Source: DASSBR01 sp035701285 | GTDB taxonomy: Bacteria; Pseudomonadota; Gammaproteobacteria; Natronospirales; DASSBR01 | Assembly: GCA_035701285.1 (NCBI GenBank) | Contig: DASSNT010000072.1 | Coordinates: forward strand, 1-27,270 | Direction: 5' to 3' | DNA length: 27,270 nt | Shown here: piece after piece, positions 1 to 7,730 of the stretch | Numbering within the stretch: position 1 is the stretch's first letter | How the letters are laid out: each line of letters opens with the position of its first letter | Notes under the pieces: generated by a model | Databases searched by the model: none | Seen by the model: the letters and a program-made list of their open reading frames with translations, nothing else | Told to the model about the DNA's origin: nothing | Program-made: the position numbers and the translations under genes

Positions 1-1276
1 CTTCTTCGGTCTGCAGGCGCTTGGCGACCGCTTCGGCTTCGCGCATCACGCGTAGCAGGTTGCGACCGGCCAGATCGGCCAGTTCATCATCGGTCCAGCC
101 GCGGCGGGCGAGTTCCTCGAACAGAGCTGGATACTTGTCCACGCCGTCCAGGCCCACCGGCGTAACGCCGATGCCGTCGAAGTCGCTGCCGATGCCGACG
201 CTTTCTACACCGGCAATCTTGCGGATGTGCTCGATGTGGTCGGCGACCATGTCGATGGTGGCCTTGGGACGCGGGTGCTCGTGCTCCCATTTTTCGAATG
301 CGGCCCTGGCGCGGTCGGGCTGGCCGCTGTATAGCTCGTCGAACCGAGCGGACGCGCCAGCGTGCTCGGCGCTCCATTGGGTGCCGGCCTCCGAAATAAA
401 GGGCGGATAGAAGTTGACCATTACGATGCCGTGGTTGTTCTTGACCATGCGCAGAACGTCGTCGGGCACGTTACGCGGGTTGTCGACAAGCGCGCGGGCG
501 CTGGAATGCGAAAAGATCACTGGAGCCTCGCTCGCTTTCAACGCGTCACGCATCGTGGCGGGCGATACGTGGCTGAGGTCGACCAGCATGCCGAGGCGGT
601 TCATCTCATGCACCACGGCGCGGCCGAACGCTGTAAGGCCATCATGTTCGGGTTTGTCGTTGGCTGAATCGGCCCAATCGGTGTTCTTCCAGTGGGTCAG
701 GGTCATGTAGCGCGCGCCCAGCACGTACATCTCGCGCAGCACCGCGAGCGAATTGTCGATCTGGTGGCCGCCCTCGAGGCCGATGAGGCAGGCGATACGC
801 CCGGCCTTGTGAATGCGTTCAATGTCATCGGCCGTGTAGGCCATTTCGAACGTCCTGGGGTACCTGGCCACCATGTTGCGGACGATGTCGATCTGCTCCA
901 GCGTTACTTTCACCGCTTTGGGGCCGGCGAACTTGGGCGGTACCCACACCGACCAGAACTGGGCGCCGACATGACCGGCGCGCAAGCGCCGAATGTCGGT
1001 ATCGAGAGATACCTTACTGACACCGTCGCCCGTCTTGCCGCGCAGGTTGGAGGTATCGGCAGCGAGGTCAATGTTGTCGATGTTGCCGAAGTGAGTGCGG
1101 ATGGCCCAGGGGAGGTCGTTGTGGCCGTCGATCAACGGTGTCGTGGTGAGAACATGTTCCACCCGCGCCGATACGTCGTCGTCAGGGGTTGTTGCTGTCG
1201 AGCCTTGGGCAAGGGCGGCGCTCGGCAGGAAGATAAGGAGGCAGGCAAGGATTCGCAGTGGCTTCATCATTCCCAT
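1..1276 (-). CDS. Membrane dipeptidase (peptidase family M19), C-terminus cut by window edge
   Basis: Zinc-dependent dipeptidase of the renal-dipeptidase/M19 family, which hydrolyses dipeptides in the periplasm or outside the cell. The reading frame is open from the start at 1276 to the left edge, 425 codons, and has no stop in the window, so only a few C-terminal residues should be missing. The N-terminus is a clear signal peptide (MGMMKPLRIL, hydrophobic core, cleavage near ALA-Q24). Metal-ligand motifs are visible: H52-N-D54 in DGHND, the EGGH segment, SHSSAR, and GSDFDG near the C-terminus. In-frame ATGs at 1276, 1270 and 1267 compete, none with a strong ribosome site, so the exact start is uncertain. 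It diverges from the gene at 1456 across 180 bp. The substrate cannot be told from sequence. Confidence 0.93.
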   Translation of the reverse strand, partial: MGMMKPLRILACLLIFLPSAALAQGSTATTPDDDVSARVEHVLTTTPLIDGHNDLPWAIRTHFGNIDNIDLAADTSNLRGKTGDGVSKVSLDTDIRRLRAGHVGAQFWSVWVPPKFAGPKAVKVTLEQIDIVRNMVARYPRTFEMAYTADDIERIHKAGRIACLIGLEGGHQIDNSLAVLREMYVLGARYMTLTHWKNTDWADSANDKPEHDGLTAFGRAVVHEMNRLGMLVDLSHVSPATMRDALKASEAPVIFSHSSARALVDNPRNVPDDVLRMVKNNHGIVMVNFYPPFISEAGTQWSAEHAGASARFDELYSGQPDRARAAFEKWEHEHPRPKATIDMVADHIEHIRKIAGVESVGIGSDFDGIGVTPVGLDGVDKYPALFEELARRGWTDDELADLAGRNLLRVMREAEAVAKRLQTEE

Positions 1277-1455
1277 CCGTTCAGATTGGTGTTGCAGCAC
1301 AAGGATCAGGATTACTTCTCACATCGTAGCATTACCGGCTCTTGATCAACTTATGCATCTCGTCTGTGCGTAGCCCACCGCGAGCGGGCATGTGCTCGCA
1401 GAAAATGTGGTATATAGCTTTCTTAAAATCGGCCAAAGTGTCTGAGGAGGGGAAC

Positions 1456-2289
1456 ATGGGGAAGCTCTCAACTACCTGGGCCTTGATGGGCGCGTCCTGG
1501 CGAATGCTCAAGCAGGACCGCGAACTGCTGCTTTTTCCGGTGATTTCCGGCCTGTGCTCGTTGGCGCTAATTGCCATCTTCGCAGCGCCGCTGATCATTT
1601 ATCATCAGCCGGACTGGACGCAGGAGGCGGACTTGCAGCGTCAATTCGCTGACAACTACGGCCTGTTGTTTTTCTTCTACTTCGCGACCTACTTCATCGG
1701 GACGTTCTTCAACGCGGCCATCATCGCCTGCGCGATGAAGCGCATGCGCGGGCTGAATCCAACGATGCGCGATGGACTGTCCGAAGCGCTTGCGGCGCTG
1801 CACCTCATCTTCGCCTGGTCAGTGGTGTCGGCGACGGTGGGCATCGTTCTCCGGATGCTTGAAGATCGCGCTCCGTGGCTGATGCGCTTGCTGCTGAGCT
1901 TTGTGGGTGTGCTGTGGTCCGTGGCGACTTTCCTCGTCGTGCCGGTGCTGATCGTGGAAGGCAAGGGGCCTTTTGCGGCGATTGGCGAATCGGCGCAGTT
2001 ACTCAAGCGCACGTGGGGCGAACAGCTGATCGGTAATTTCAGCTTCGGCCTCGTGTTCATGCTGCTGGCATTACCCGGCGCCGGTATTATCGCGTCGGGT
2101 GCCGTGATCGGTCTGCCGGCCGGTATTCCGCTGATCGTCGCCGGCGTCGTTTATTTCGTGCTGCTCGGGCTGGTCAATTCGACGCTGCACGCCATCTTCC
2201 AGGCGGCCGTGTACCGGTACGCGGTCGATGGCGAACCGCCAACTGGATTTTCAGGCGACGCGCTGCGAGCGGCGATACGACAGCGTTAA
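1456..2289 (+). CDS. DUF6159-type integral membrane protein
   Basis: A 277-residue inner-membrane protein of unknown function. It opens with a short cytoplasmic stretch containing ASWRMLKQDRELLLFP, a pattern I associate with the DUF6159 family. About six hydrophobic segments follow, at roughly residues 25-48, 70-95, 120-140, 155-175, 205-230 and 235-255. Earlier in-frame starts exist, but ATG 1456 is preceded by a strong GAGGAGG site (about 1444-1450), which decides the start. It is transcribed away from the dipeptidase gene and converges on the gene ending at 2301, with 11 bp between the stops. Nothing nearby suggests a pathway. The family assignment is from memory of its N-terminal motif and is moderately sure. 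Confidence 0.85.
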   Translation: MGKLSTTWALMGASWRMLKQDRELLLFPVISGLCSLALIAIFAAPLIIYHQPDWTQEADLQRQFADNYGLLFFFYFATYFIGTFFNAAIIACAMKRMRGLNPTMRDGLSEALAALHLIFAWSVVSATVGIVLRMLEDRAPWLMRLLLSFVGVLWSVATFLVVPVLIVEGKGPFAAIGESAQLLKRTWGEQLIGNFSFGLVFMLLALPGAGIIASGAVIGLPAGIPLIVAGVVYFVLLGLVNSTLHAIFQAAVYRYAVDGEPPTGFSGDALRAAIRQR

Positions 2290-2300
2290 GTCATTGGCAG

Positions 2301-2858
2301 TTACGGCCATAGCCACGCAAACAACGCGCCGGTCACGAGTCCGTAAATCAGCCCGTCGATTACGTCTTTGATGACGATTTTCCACGGCTGACCCCACCAG
2401 ATTCCCATCGGAATGGCGGCGAAGGCGTAGGCCATGAAGGCGATGGTGCCGACGACGCGGAAAACCTGGATGAGGGGAGTCGCGACGGGCAGTGTGCTGG
2501 CCGCGAGGTAGGCGCAGAAGACCGAGACAATCAGGCAGAAGACGAACCATTGGATGAGGCTCGGGCCCATCTTCATTGGGCCGGGCCGGCGGAGGATCAG
2601 GAGGCCGACCGGGCCGTCCTTGAACTTCACCTTCGTTTCCAGCTTTTTCATGTCCTCCATGCGGCAGTAGGGGATGGCGTACATGCCGGCCTTTGCGCCG
2701 CCCTTGCGGAGCGCGGCGCCGACTTCGTCTTCGTTCGCCAGGCCCTTGTAGTCCGACGTGTGCCAGAACTTCAGCGCCATGTGCAGGATGCTGCTGGCGA
2801 TGAATACGGCGACAGCGGACAGCAGGGTGGGGAGCCAGAGTTGCGCGATTGAGGCCAT
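2301..2858 (-). CDS. Uncharacterised membrane protein (185 aa)
   Basis: I do not recognise this family with confidence. The 185-residue product has four likely membrane segments: residues about 8-30 (SAVAVFIASSILHMAL), 98-120 (IQWFVFCLIVSVFCAYLAA), 128-150 (VVGTIAFMAYAFAAIPMGI) and 164-184 (IDGLIYGLVTGALFAWLW). Between the first two is a charged stretch of about 65 residues with a KAGMYAIPYCRMEDMKK motif, probably cytoplasmic. The start at 2858 is chosen because GGAAAG sits about 6 bases upstream; a longer in-frame reading from 3038 would run into the neighbouring gene. It lies 79 bp downstream of the BrkB gene on the same strand and may be co-transcribed with it. Confidence 0.8.
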   Translation of the reverse strand: MASIAQLWLPTLLSAVAVFIASSILHMALKFWHTSDYKGLANEDEVGAALRKGGAKAGMYAIPYCRMEDMKKLETKVKFKDGPVGLLILRRPGPMKMGPSLIQWFVFCLIVSVFCAYLAASTLPVATPLIQVFRVVGTIAFMAYAFAAIPMGIWWGQPWKIVIKDVIDGLIYGLVTGALFAWLWP

Positions 2859-2937
2859 GGTCGCTTTCCTTATAGTTGGTGACGCGATACAAGAACTATA
2901 GCTGGCTTTTGTTAAATTTCCATTCGGCAGGCCAGGG

Positions 2938-3846
2938 TTAACCGGTTTTGCCAACGAACCGGGCATGCGGACTAGGCCGGATCCCGGTGCCGAATCGCCG
3001 CGCGTATACCTGCGTGACTTCCGCGCCCAGAAACACAATCAGCGAGGTGTAGTAGACCCACGCAACGACCAGAATCACCGAGCCGGCGGCGCCGTAGCTT
3101 GAGCTGAAGCGGGAGTGGGCGAGGTAGATGCCGATCAGGTATTTGCCGACGGTAAACAGCGCGCTGGTGATCAGCGCGCCGACCCAGACGTCCCGCCACT
3201 GGATGGCGACGTCAGGAACGTATTTGAACAGCAGCGCAATGACGGCCGCGACAATGCCGAATGACGCGATGGCGTACAGGGCACGCAACAGCGTGGCCCC
3301 GCCGGGGAACATGCCCTCCACGTAATGGTGGAAACCGGCCAGCAGGGCACTCAGCAGCATCGACACCAGCAGTATGAAGGCCATACCCATGACAATGCCG
3401 AGCGAAAAAAGCCGGGTGCGGATCAGGTTCCAGATCACGCCGTAGCGCGGCACGACTTCGACATTCCAGATCTGGTTAAGCGCGGTTTGAAGCTGGCCGA
3501 AGACGGTCGTCGCGCCGAAGATGAGAATGCCGGTGCCGACGATAGTCGAGACGATGCCGGTATTGCGGTTGCCGGCATGCGCGAGCATGGCCTCGACCGC
3601 TTCAGCCTGCGCCTTGCCCATGACCTGGTTGATGTAATGCACCAGTTGCCCGCGGGCGGCTTCTTCGCTGAAGATCAGCCCGGCGGCGCCGATCAGCAAC
3701 AGCAGCAGTGGCGCCATCGACAGCAGCGTGTAGTAGCCGAGGGCGGCCGCAAGCTGGAACGGCTGGTCGCTAAAGAATGCGGTGGTGATTTCCTGCAGTA
3801 TCGTCCAGGCTTCCCGGGCGCGCGTGCGAAGCCGTTCATCTTCCAT
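2938..3846 (-). CDS. YihY/virulence factor BrkB family membrane protein
   Basis: A 302-residue inner-membrane protein of the YihY/BrkB family. The family was once described as ribonuclease BN by mistake; its molecular role is unsettled, with transport or envelope functions proposed. The N-terminal FFSDQPFQLAAALGYYTLLSMAPLL segment (given here in parts: FFSDQPFQLAAALGYY, TLLSMAPLL) is the family hallmark. About six hydrophobic segments follow, and the family motif with YGAAGSVILVVAWVYYTS then FLGAEVTQVYA closes the domain. The start at 3846 is chosen because a perfect GAGGAGG lies at 3851-3857; a start at 3867 would place that site inside the gene. It is divergent from the Rieske oxidoreductase across 89 bp, so both promoters must lie in that gap. 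Confidence 0.92.
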   Translation of the reverse strand: MEDERLRTRAREAWTILQEITTAFFSDQPFQLAAALGYYTLLSMAPLLLLLIGAAGLIFSEEAARGQLVHYINQVMGKAQAEAVEAMLAHAGNRNTGIVSTIVGTGILIFGATTVFGQLQTALNQIWNVEVVPRYGVIWNLIRTRLFSLGIVMGMAFILLVSMLLSALLAGFHHYVEGMFPGGATLLRALYAIASFGIVAAVIALLFKYVPDVAIQWRDVWVGALITSALFTVGKYLIGIYLAHSRFSSSYGAAGSVILVVAWVYYTSLIVFLGAEVTQVYARRFGTGIRPSPHARFVGKTG

Positions 3847-3935
3847 GATGTCCTCCTCTGCACGCATTATGCCATTGTCTCGTCGCCGCTTGTGTGGCGG
3901 CAGGAGTATGATTTCGGTGAGCTTCGAGGTGAGGG

Positions 3936-5480
3936 ATGGCGATGAGCGGCAACCAGAAGATTACCGGGCCTGATCTGGCTGCGGGAATTCCTTTGGCCGA
4001 CGTGCCGGACGGCGGCATGATCGGCGGCCACGTCGGCGAGGAGAACGTGCTGGTGGCGCGCCAGGGCGACGAGCTGTTCGCCCTGAGCGCGAAGTGTACG
4101 CATTACGGCGGGCCGCTCCATCAGGGGCTGGTTGCCGGCGAAACCGTTCGCTGTCCCTGGCATCACGCCTGCTTCAGCCTGCGCACCGGTGAGGCCCTCG
4201 CAGCGCCGGCGCTGAACCCGGTGGCGTGCTGGCCGGTGGAGGTTGAGGGCGACCGGGTGTTCGTGCGCGAGCGGATGAAGCCGTCTTCGCCGCTGCGGCA
4301 GCCGAAGCGGTCGCCGGAGTCGGTCGTCATCGTCGGCGGTGGCGCGGCCGGCGAAGCTGCCGCCGAGATGCTGCGCCGCGAAGGCTACGGTGGCCCGGTG
4401 ACGATATTGAGCGATGATGCGGCGCCGCCGTGTGACCGGCCGAACCTTTCCAAGGATTATCTTGCCGGCACGGCGCAGGCCTCCTGGATACCGCTCCGCG
4501 GCGAGAAGTTTTACCGGGAGCACGATATCGAGCTGCGGCTGAACACGCGTGTCGACGCGATCGACCCGCTGGAATCAAGCGTGAAGCTCGCCGATCGCAG
4601 CACCATGCGGTACGGCTCGCTGCTGCTGGCCACGGGGGCGGAACCGGTGCGGTTGAAGCTACCTGGTGCGGATCTGCCGCATGTGCACTACCTGCGCACG
4701 CTGGCGGACAGTGAGGCCATCATCGGCGCGGTCGAGGGCGGCGCCCGGCGGGTCGTGATTATCGGCGCCAGCTTCATCGGCCTGGAGGTGGCGGCGTCGC
4801 TGCGCCAGCGGGATGTCGAAGTGCATGTGGTTGCGCCGGAAGGTCGCCCGCTGGAACGGGTGATGGGGCCGGCGCTGGGCGACTTCATTCGTGAACTGCA
4901 TGAGTCAAAAGGCGTGGTCTTTCATCTTGAGCAGACTGCGAGCGCGTTCGAAAACGGCCACGTGACGCTGCAGAACGGAGAAACGCTGGCGGCGGACCTG
5001 GTTGTCATCGGCGTTGGCGTGCGTCCGCGAACGGCGCTCGCCGAAGAGGCGGGGCTCGAAGTGGACAACGGCGTACTGGTGAACGAGCATTTGCAGACCA
5101 GCGCGCCGAACGTTTACGCCGCCGGCGATATCGCCCGGTGGCCGGACCGGCTGAGCGGCGAGCGTATCCGCGTGGAGCATTGGGTTGTTGCCCAGCGACA
5201 GGGGCAGGTGGCGGCGCGCAACATGCTGGGCGCCGAAGAGGCCTTTACCGCGGCACCGTTTTTCTGGAGCCAGCACTACGACGCCGGCATCAATTATGTC
5301 GGCCACGCGCGGCAATGGGACCGGATCGAAACCGACGGCGAGCCGCGGAACTACGATTTCACCGCGCGATTCATCGGCGGCGGCCGGACGCTGGCGGTAG
5401 CGACGATTTATCGAGACGTTGAGAGCCTGAAGGCCGAGCTGGAGATGGAGGCTCGGGCGAAACGCAAGGAGGCGACATGA
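3936..5480 (+). CDS. Rieske [2Fe-2S] / FAD-dependent pyridine nucleotide-disulphide oxidoreductase fusion (AIF-like)
   Basis: A 514-residue flavoprotein reductase with an N-terminal Rieske domain, the layout of AIFL-type proteins. The Rieske domain covers about residues 10-110 with cluster ligands C54-x-H56 and C73-x2-H76. An FAD-binding Rossmann motif GGGAAGE is at 134-140, a second dinucleotide (NAD) motif VVIIGASFIGLE near 273-284, and the FAD-contact motif VYAAGDIA near 390. A C-terminal reductase dimerisation domain follows. It probably transfers electrons from NAD(P)H through FAD to the iron-sulphur centre; the acceptor is unknown. ATG 3936 and ATG 3942 both have a usable GAGG site in front, so the start is uncertain by two codons. 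Its last codons overlap the downstream GST gene, implying shared expression. Confidence 0.93.
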   Translation: MAMSGNQKITGPDLAAGIPLADVPDGGMIGGHVGEENVLVARQGDELFALSAKCTHYGGPLHQGLVAGETVRCPWHHACFSLRTGEALAAPALNPVACWPVEVEGDRVFVRERMKPSSPLRQPKRSPESVVIVGGGAAGEAAAEMLRREGYGGPVTILSDDAAPPCDRPNLSKDYLAGTAQASWIPLRGEKFYREHDIELRLNTRVDAIDPLESSVKLADRSTMRYGSLLLATGAEPVRLKLPGADLPHVHYLRTLADSEAIIGAVEGGARRVVIIGASFIGLEVAASLRQRDVEVHVVAPEGRPLERVMGPALGDFIRELHESKGVVFHLEQTASAFENGHVTLQNGETLAADLVVIGVGVRPRTALAEEAGLEVDNGVLVNEHLQTSAPNVYAAGDIARWPDRLSGERIRVEHWVVAQRQGQVAARNMLGAEEAFTAAPFFWSQHYDAGINYVGHARQWDRIETDGEPRNYDFTARFIGGGRTLAVATIYRDVESLKAELEMEARAKRKEAT

Positions 5481-6190
5481 CCTACGAGTTGTATTACTGG
5501 CCGGGCATTCAGGGGCGGGGCGAGTTTGTGCGGCTGGCGCTGGAAGAGGCCGGCGCGGAATATGTGGACGTGGCGCGGGATGCCGGCGCTGACAAGCTTC
5601 AGGCGGTGCTGCCCGATGGCGGCTCGGAGCATCCGGGTTTTGCGCCACCGGTGCTCAAGCATAAAGATCTGCTGATCGCGCAGACGGCCAACATCCTCAT
5701 GTATCTCGGGCCGCGTCATAATCTTGTGCCGGCGGACGACGCGGGACGCCTGTGGGAACATCAACTGCAGCTCACCATCGCCGATTGGGTCGTCGAGGCG
5801 CACGACACGCATCATCCGCTTGGCGGCGCCCTATACTACGAGGACCAGAAAGAAGCCGCCCGGCAGCGCTCGAAAGCGTTTCGGGAGCAGCGCATCCCGA
5901 AGTTCATGCGCTACTTTGAGACGGTGCTCGAACGCAATCCCGCAGGGTCCGAATACCTCGTGGGCGACGGTGTCACCTGTGCCGACCTGTCGCTGTTTCA
6001 GATGATCGACGGCTTGCGCTATGCCTTGCCGAATGCACTGGAACAGGTGGCGCCGGAGTATCCGAACGTGATGGCGCTGCATTGCCGCATCGCCGGGCGG
6101 GAGCGCATCGCCGCCTATCTGACTTCCCCTCGCCGCACCCCGTTCAACGAAAGCGGCATCTTCCGCCACTATCCGGAACTGGATGAGTGA
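5477..6190 (+). CDS. Glutathione S-transferase family protein
   Basis: A 237-residue cytosolic glutathione S-transferase. The N-terminal thioredoxin-like domain starts YELYYWPGIQGRGEFVRLAL, close to sigma-class-like GSTs, with a tyrosine at positions 6-7 in the usual catalytic place and an AQTANILMYL glutathione-contact segment near 74-83. The all-helical C-terminal domain contains VTCADLSLFQMIDGL, the conserved N-capping region. The start ATG overlaps the TGA of the Rieske oxidoreductase (ATGA, 4 bases) with AAGGAGG just upstream, so translation is probably coupled. The pairing suggests a detoxification or redox-repair role, which is inference only. Confidence 0.93.
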   Translation: MTYELYYWPGIQGRGEFVRLALEEAGAEYVDVARDAGADKLQAVLPDGGSEHPGFAPPVLKHKDLLIAQTANILMYLGPRHNLVPADDAGRLWEHQLQLTIADWVVEAHDTHHPLGGALYYEDQKEAARQRSKAFREQRIPKFMRYFETVLERNPAGSEYLVGDGVTCADLSLFQMIDGLRYALPNALEQVAPEYPNVMALHCRIAGRERIAAYLTSPRRTPFNESGIFRHYPELDE

Positions 6191-6212
6191 ACCCAAAAAC
6201 AGGGTAAACGGC

Positions 6213-6241
6213 TTGCTCAGCCAGAAAGTTGCGACTAAACT
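6213..6241 (+). promoter_or_regulatory. Candidate sigma70 promoter of the riboswitch-pilus transcript
   Basis: TTGCTC at 6213-6218 and TAAACT at 6236-6241 are separated by exactly 17 bases. A start of transcription 6-8 bases downstream, near 6248, would coincide with the first paired base of the riboswitch aptamer, which supports the assignment. The -35 box matches only the TTG core. Confidence 0.6.
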
Positions 6242-6247
6242 TCCACT

Positions 6248-6342
6248 TGCACGAAAAGGCAAACCCGTCGAAAGGCGGGGACGCAAAATTTCCGACCTAA
6301 AGGACCTGTTGGTCCCACGGTAGCGGGATTGCCGAACGCGCA
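6248..6342 (+). promoter_or_regulatory. Cyclic-di-GMP-I (GEMM-I) riboswitch aptamer
   Basis: The RNA carries the conserved GEMM-I segments in order: GGCAAACC (6258-6265), a stem 6264-6269/6274-6279 capped by a GAAA tetraloop (6270-6273), GGGACGCAAA (6278-6287), the CCTAA tetraloop-receptor side (6296-6300), a stem GGACC/GGTCC (6302-6306/6311-6315) with a TGTT loop, then GGTAGCGGG (6319-6327) and TTGCCGA. The closing helix P1 pairs GGCAA (6258-6262) with TTGCC (6329-6333). It extends outward as 6248-6253 with 6337-6342, with one A-C mismatch. GEMM-I aptamers bind the second messenger c-di-GMP. It sits 128 bases before the first pilin and so should control the SCPU pilus operon. The direction (on or off) cannot be read reliably. 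Confidence 0.93.
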
Positions 6343-6363
6343 GGCGGCTTTCTGTCCGCCTGC
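6340..6363 (+). other. Hairpin at the riboswitch 3' edge, candidate expression platform
   Basis: An 8-bp perfect stem, GCAGGCGG at 6340-6347 with CCGCCTGC at 6356-6363, encloses an 8-base loop. Its first three bases (6340-6342) are also the outer 3' strand of the aptamer P1 helix, so ligand-stabilised P1 and the full hairpin cannot both form completely. No T-run follows, so it is not a standard intrinsic terminator; it may act with a further structure or on translation. Confidence 0.5.
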
Positions 6364-6438
6364 CTCCTGGCTCTCATCAAAGAGTTTCGTGCCCGTGCGT
6401 CGGTGCAGTCGGCTTGTGCCGTTTGGACCGGCGTGTAC

Positions 6439-6450
6439 TTCAGTACTGAA
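6439..6450 (+). repeat. Perfect 12-bp palindrome just before the pilin ribosome site
   Basis: TTCAGTACTGAA is its own reverse complement and ends one base before the AAAGGG-like ribosome site of the first pilin gene. It could be a dimeric repressor site or part of an RNA structure that influences ribosome access. Function is unknown. Confidence 0.4.
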
Positions 6451-6469
6451 TAAAGGGATGAAAGAAACT

Positions 6470-6970
6470 ATGAACAAGAGACTCTTGAAAGTTGTCATTG
6501 CGGGTGCCCTGGTTGCGCCGACTGCGGCTTTGGCCGGTACAACTGCGGGTAGCCTGACTGTGTCGGCTAGTGTCAATCAGTCCTGCCAGGTTGGCACCTC
6601 CGCCATTGACTTTGGCCCTATCAACACACTAGCCACTAGTGACACCACCGCCCAGGGCAACGTCAACGTGCAGTGCACGAGCGGCACCGTGTATACCATT
6701 GGTCTGGACAAAGGTACAAACGGCGTCGATACGTCAAACCGAAAGATGCTCAACAGCGTCGATGGCGTGACGCTGATGAACTATGCGCTCTATTATGATT
6801 CCGCCCACGCGAATAACTGGGGCAACACCTTTGGTACCGACACGCCTGCCAGTAAAACGGCTGACGGCACCATGCAATCGACGCCTGTATATGGCGTTGT
6901 TCCGACGGGCCAGAGCGCTCTGACGGCCGGTTCCTACAGCGACACCGTCACTGTCACCGTCAGTTACTAA
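6470..6970 (+). CDS. Spore coat U (SCPU) domain major pilin
   Basis: A 166-residue secreted pilin subunit of the SCPU/Csu-type (archaic) chaperone-usher family. A signal peptide with KR near the N-terminus ends at ALA-G23. The mature domain holds the expected disulphide pair C39 (NQSCQV) and C69 (VQCTSG), the DFGPI motif after the first cysteine, a VYGVVP segment, and the C-terminal alternating strand ending VTVTVSY that donor-strand chaperones engage. ATG 6470 is chosen because the signal peptide begins there; an in-frame ATG at 6458 lies inside the ribosome site. It is the first gene of the operon and lies behind a c-di-GMP riboswitch. As the first and fuller of the two pilins it is probably the major shaft subunit. 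Confidence 0.92.
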   Translation: MNKRLLKVVIAGALVAPTAALAGTTAGSLTVSASVNQSCQVGTSAIDFGPINTLATSDTTAQGNVNVQCTSGTVYTIGLDKGTNGVDTSNRKMLNSVDGVTLMNYALYYDSAHANNWGNTFGTDTPASKTADGTMQSTPVYGVVPTGQSALTAGSYSDTVTVTVSY

Positions 6971-6986
6971 ACGCTTGGTAAGGGTA

Positions 6987-7721
6987 ATGGCAGCACGGTT
7001 TCTGCAACGTTTGCGTGGGGCTGTGCTGCCGGCCCTTTTGTACTGCTGTTTCGCTGCCAGCGCTCACGCTGGCAGCTTTCAGCTCAATCCGCTGCTGGTG
7101 GAGGTGCCGCAGTCGTCGGCGATCGCCACCTATACCGTGCGTAATACCGGCAACCGGCCACTGAATCTTCAGGTAAGCGGCTATCGCTGGACACAGCCCG
7201 ACGACCACGATAAATACGTTCCCGCGGAGAGGCTGTTGATCGTGCCGCAGATTCTGACGATCCAGCCCGGCAGGGAGCAGTTGGTGCGCGTGGCCTTGCG
7301 CGGCGCGCATCCGACCGCGGAGCTGGAGTACCGGCTGCATTTCAATGAAATCCCGCCCGCGCCGGTATCCGGCTTTACCGGCGTCCAAACGGTGCTGCAC
7401 ATGAATGTGCCGCTGTTTTACGCACCTGCGGATATCGTGAATGCATATCGGCTGCGCCCGTCGCAGAAGAAGGACGGCTCCGTCGTGGCCACTGTCGCCA
7501 ACACGGGCACGCGATTTCTGCGAATCGCCCGGCTGCGTCTGCTCAACGCGCAGGGCGACCAGGTCGGCATGCGTGGCGGACCGCTTTACGTACTGCCGGG
7601 GGCGACGCGCGCCTGGACCGTCGAATTAACGGACGGTATGTCGCGTTTGCCCGCGGGCAAGTATCGGTTGATCGCAACCGTCGACGGCAAGCAGCAGGTC
7701 TACCCGTTGGTCCTCCGCTAG
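6987..7721 (+). CDS. Periplasmic pilus chaperone (PapD-like, SCPU system)
   Basis: A 244-residue fimbrial chaperone that binds pilin subunits in the periplasm and delivers them to the usher by donor-strand complementation. A signal peptide ends at AHA-G. The N-terminal immunoglobulin-like domain has the typical YTVRNTGNRPLNLQV strand, the ILTIQPGREQLVRVA segment and EYRLHFNEIPP at its end. The second domain has VVATVANTGTRFLRIARLRL and LPGATRAW. A TTG 12 bases upstream (6975) is possible, but ATG 6987 gives the more normal signal peptide; AAGGG lies close in front. It begins 16 bases after the pilin stop and ends 9 bases before the usher. Confidence 0.93.
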   Translation: MAARFLQRLRGAVLPALLYCCFAASAHAGSFQLNPLLVEVPQSSAIATYTVRNTGNRPLNLQVSGYRWTQPDDHDKYVPAERLLIVPQILTIQPGREQLVRVALRGAHPTAELEYRLHFNEIPPAPVSGFTGVQTVLHMNVPLFYAPADIVNAYRLRPSQKKDGSVVATVANTGTRFLRIARLRLLNAQGDQVGMRGGPLYVLPGATRAWTVELTDGMSRLPAGKYRLIATVDGKQQVYPLVLR

Positions 7722-7730
7722 ACTTTTCTC

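Noticed and set aside
692..1345. A 217-codon plus-strand frame opposite the dipeptidase gene
   Set aside because: No family motif, and the minus strand encodes a full M19 dipeptidase over the same bases.
1323..1349. TTGATC and TACGAT on the minus strand as a promoter for the dipeptidase gene
   Set aside because: The spacing is only 15 bases, so the pair is not convincing.
3907..3912. TATGAT as a -10 box for the Rieske oxidoreductase gene
   Set aside because: No plausible -35 box lies 16-18 bases upstream (CGCCGC).
6340..6363. Intrinsic terminator within the pilus leader
   Set aside because: The stem is good but the following bases are TCCTGGCTCTC, not a T-run, so I list it as a hairpin only.
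6483..6489. CTTGAAA resembling a sigma-32 -35 element
   Set aside because: It lies within the signal-peptide codons of the first pilin and no CCCCAT-like -10 follows at the right distance.
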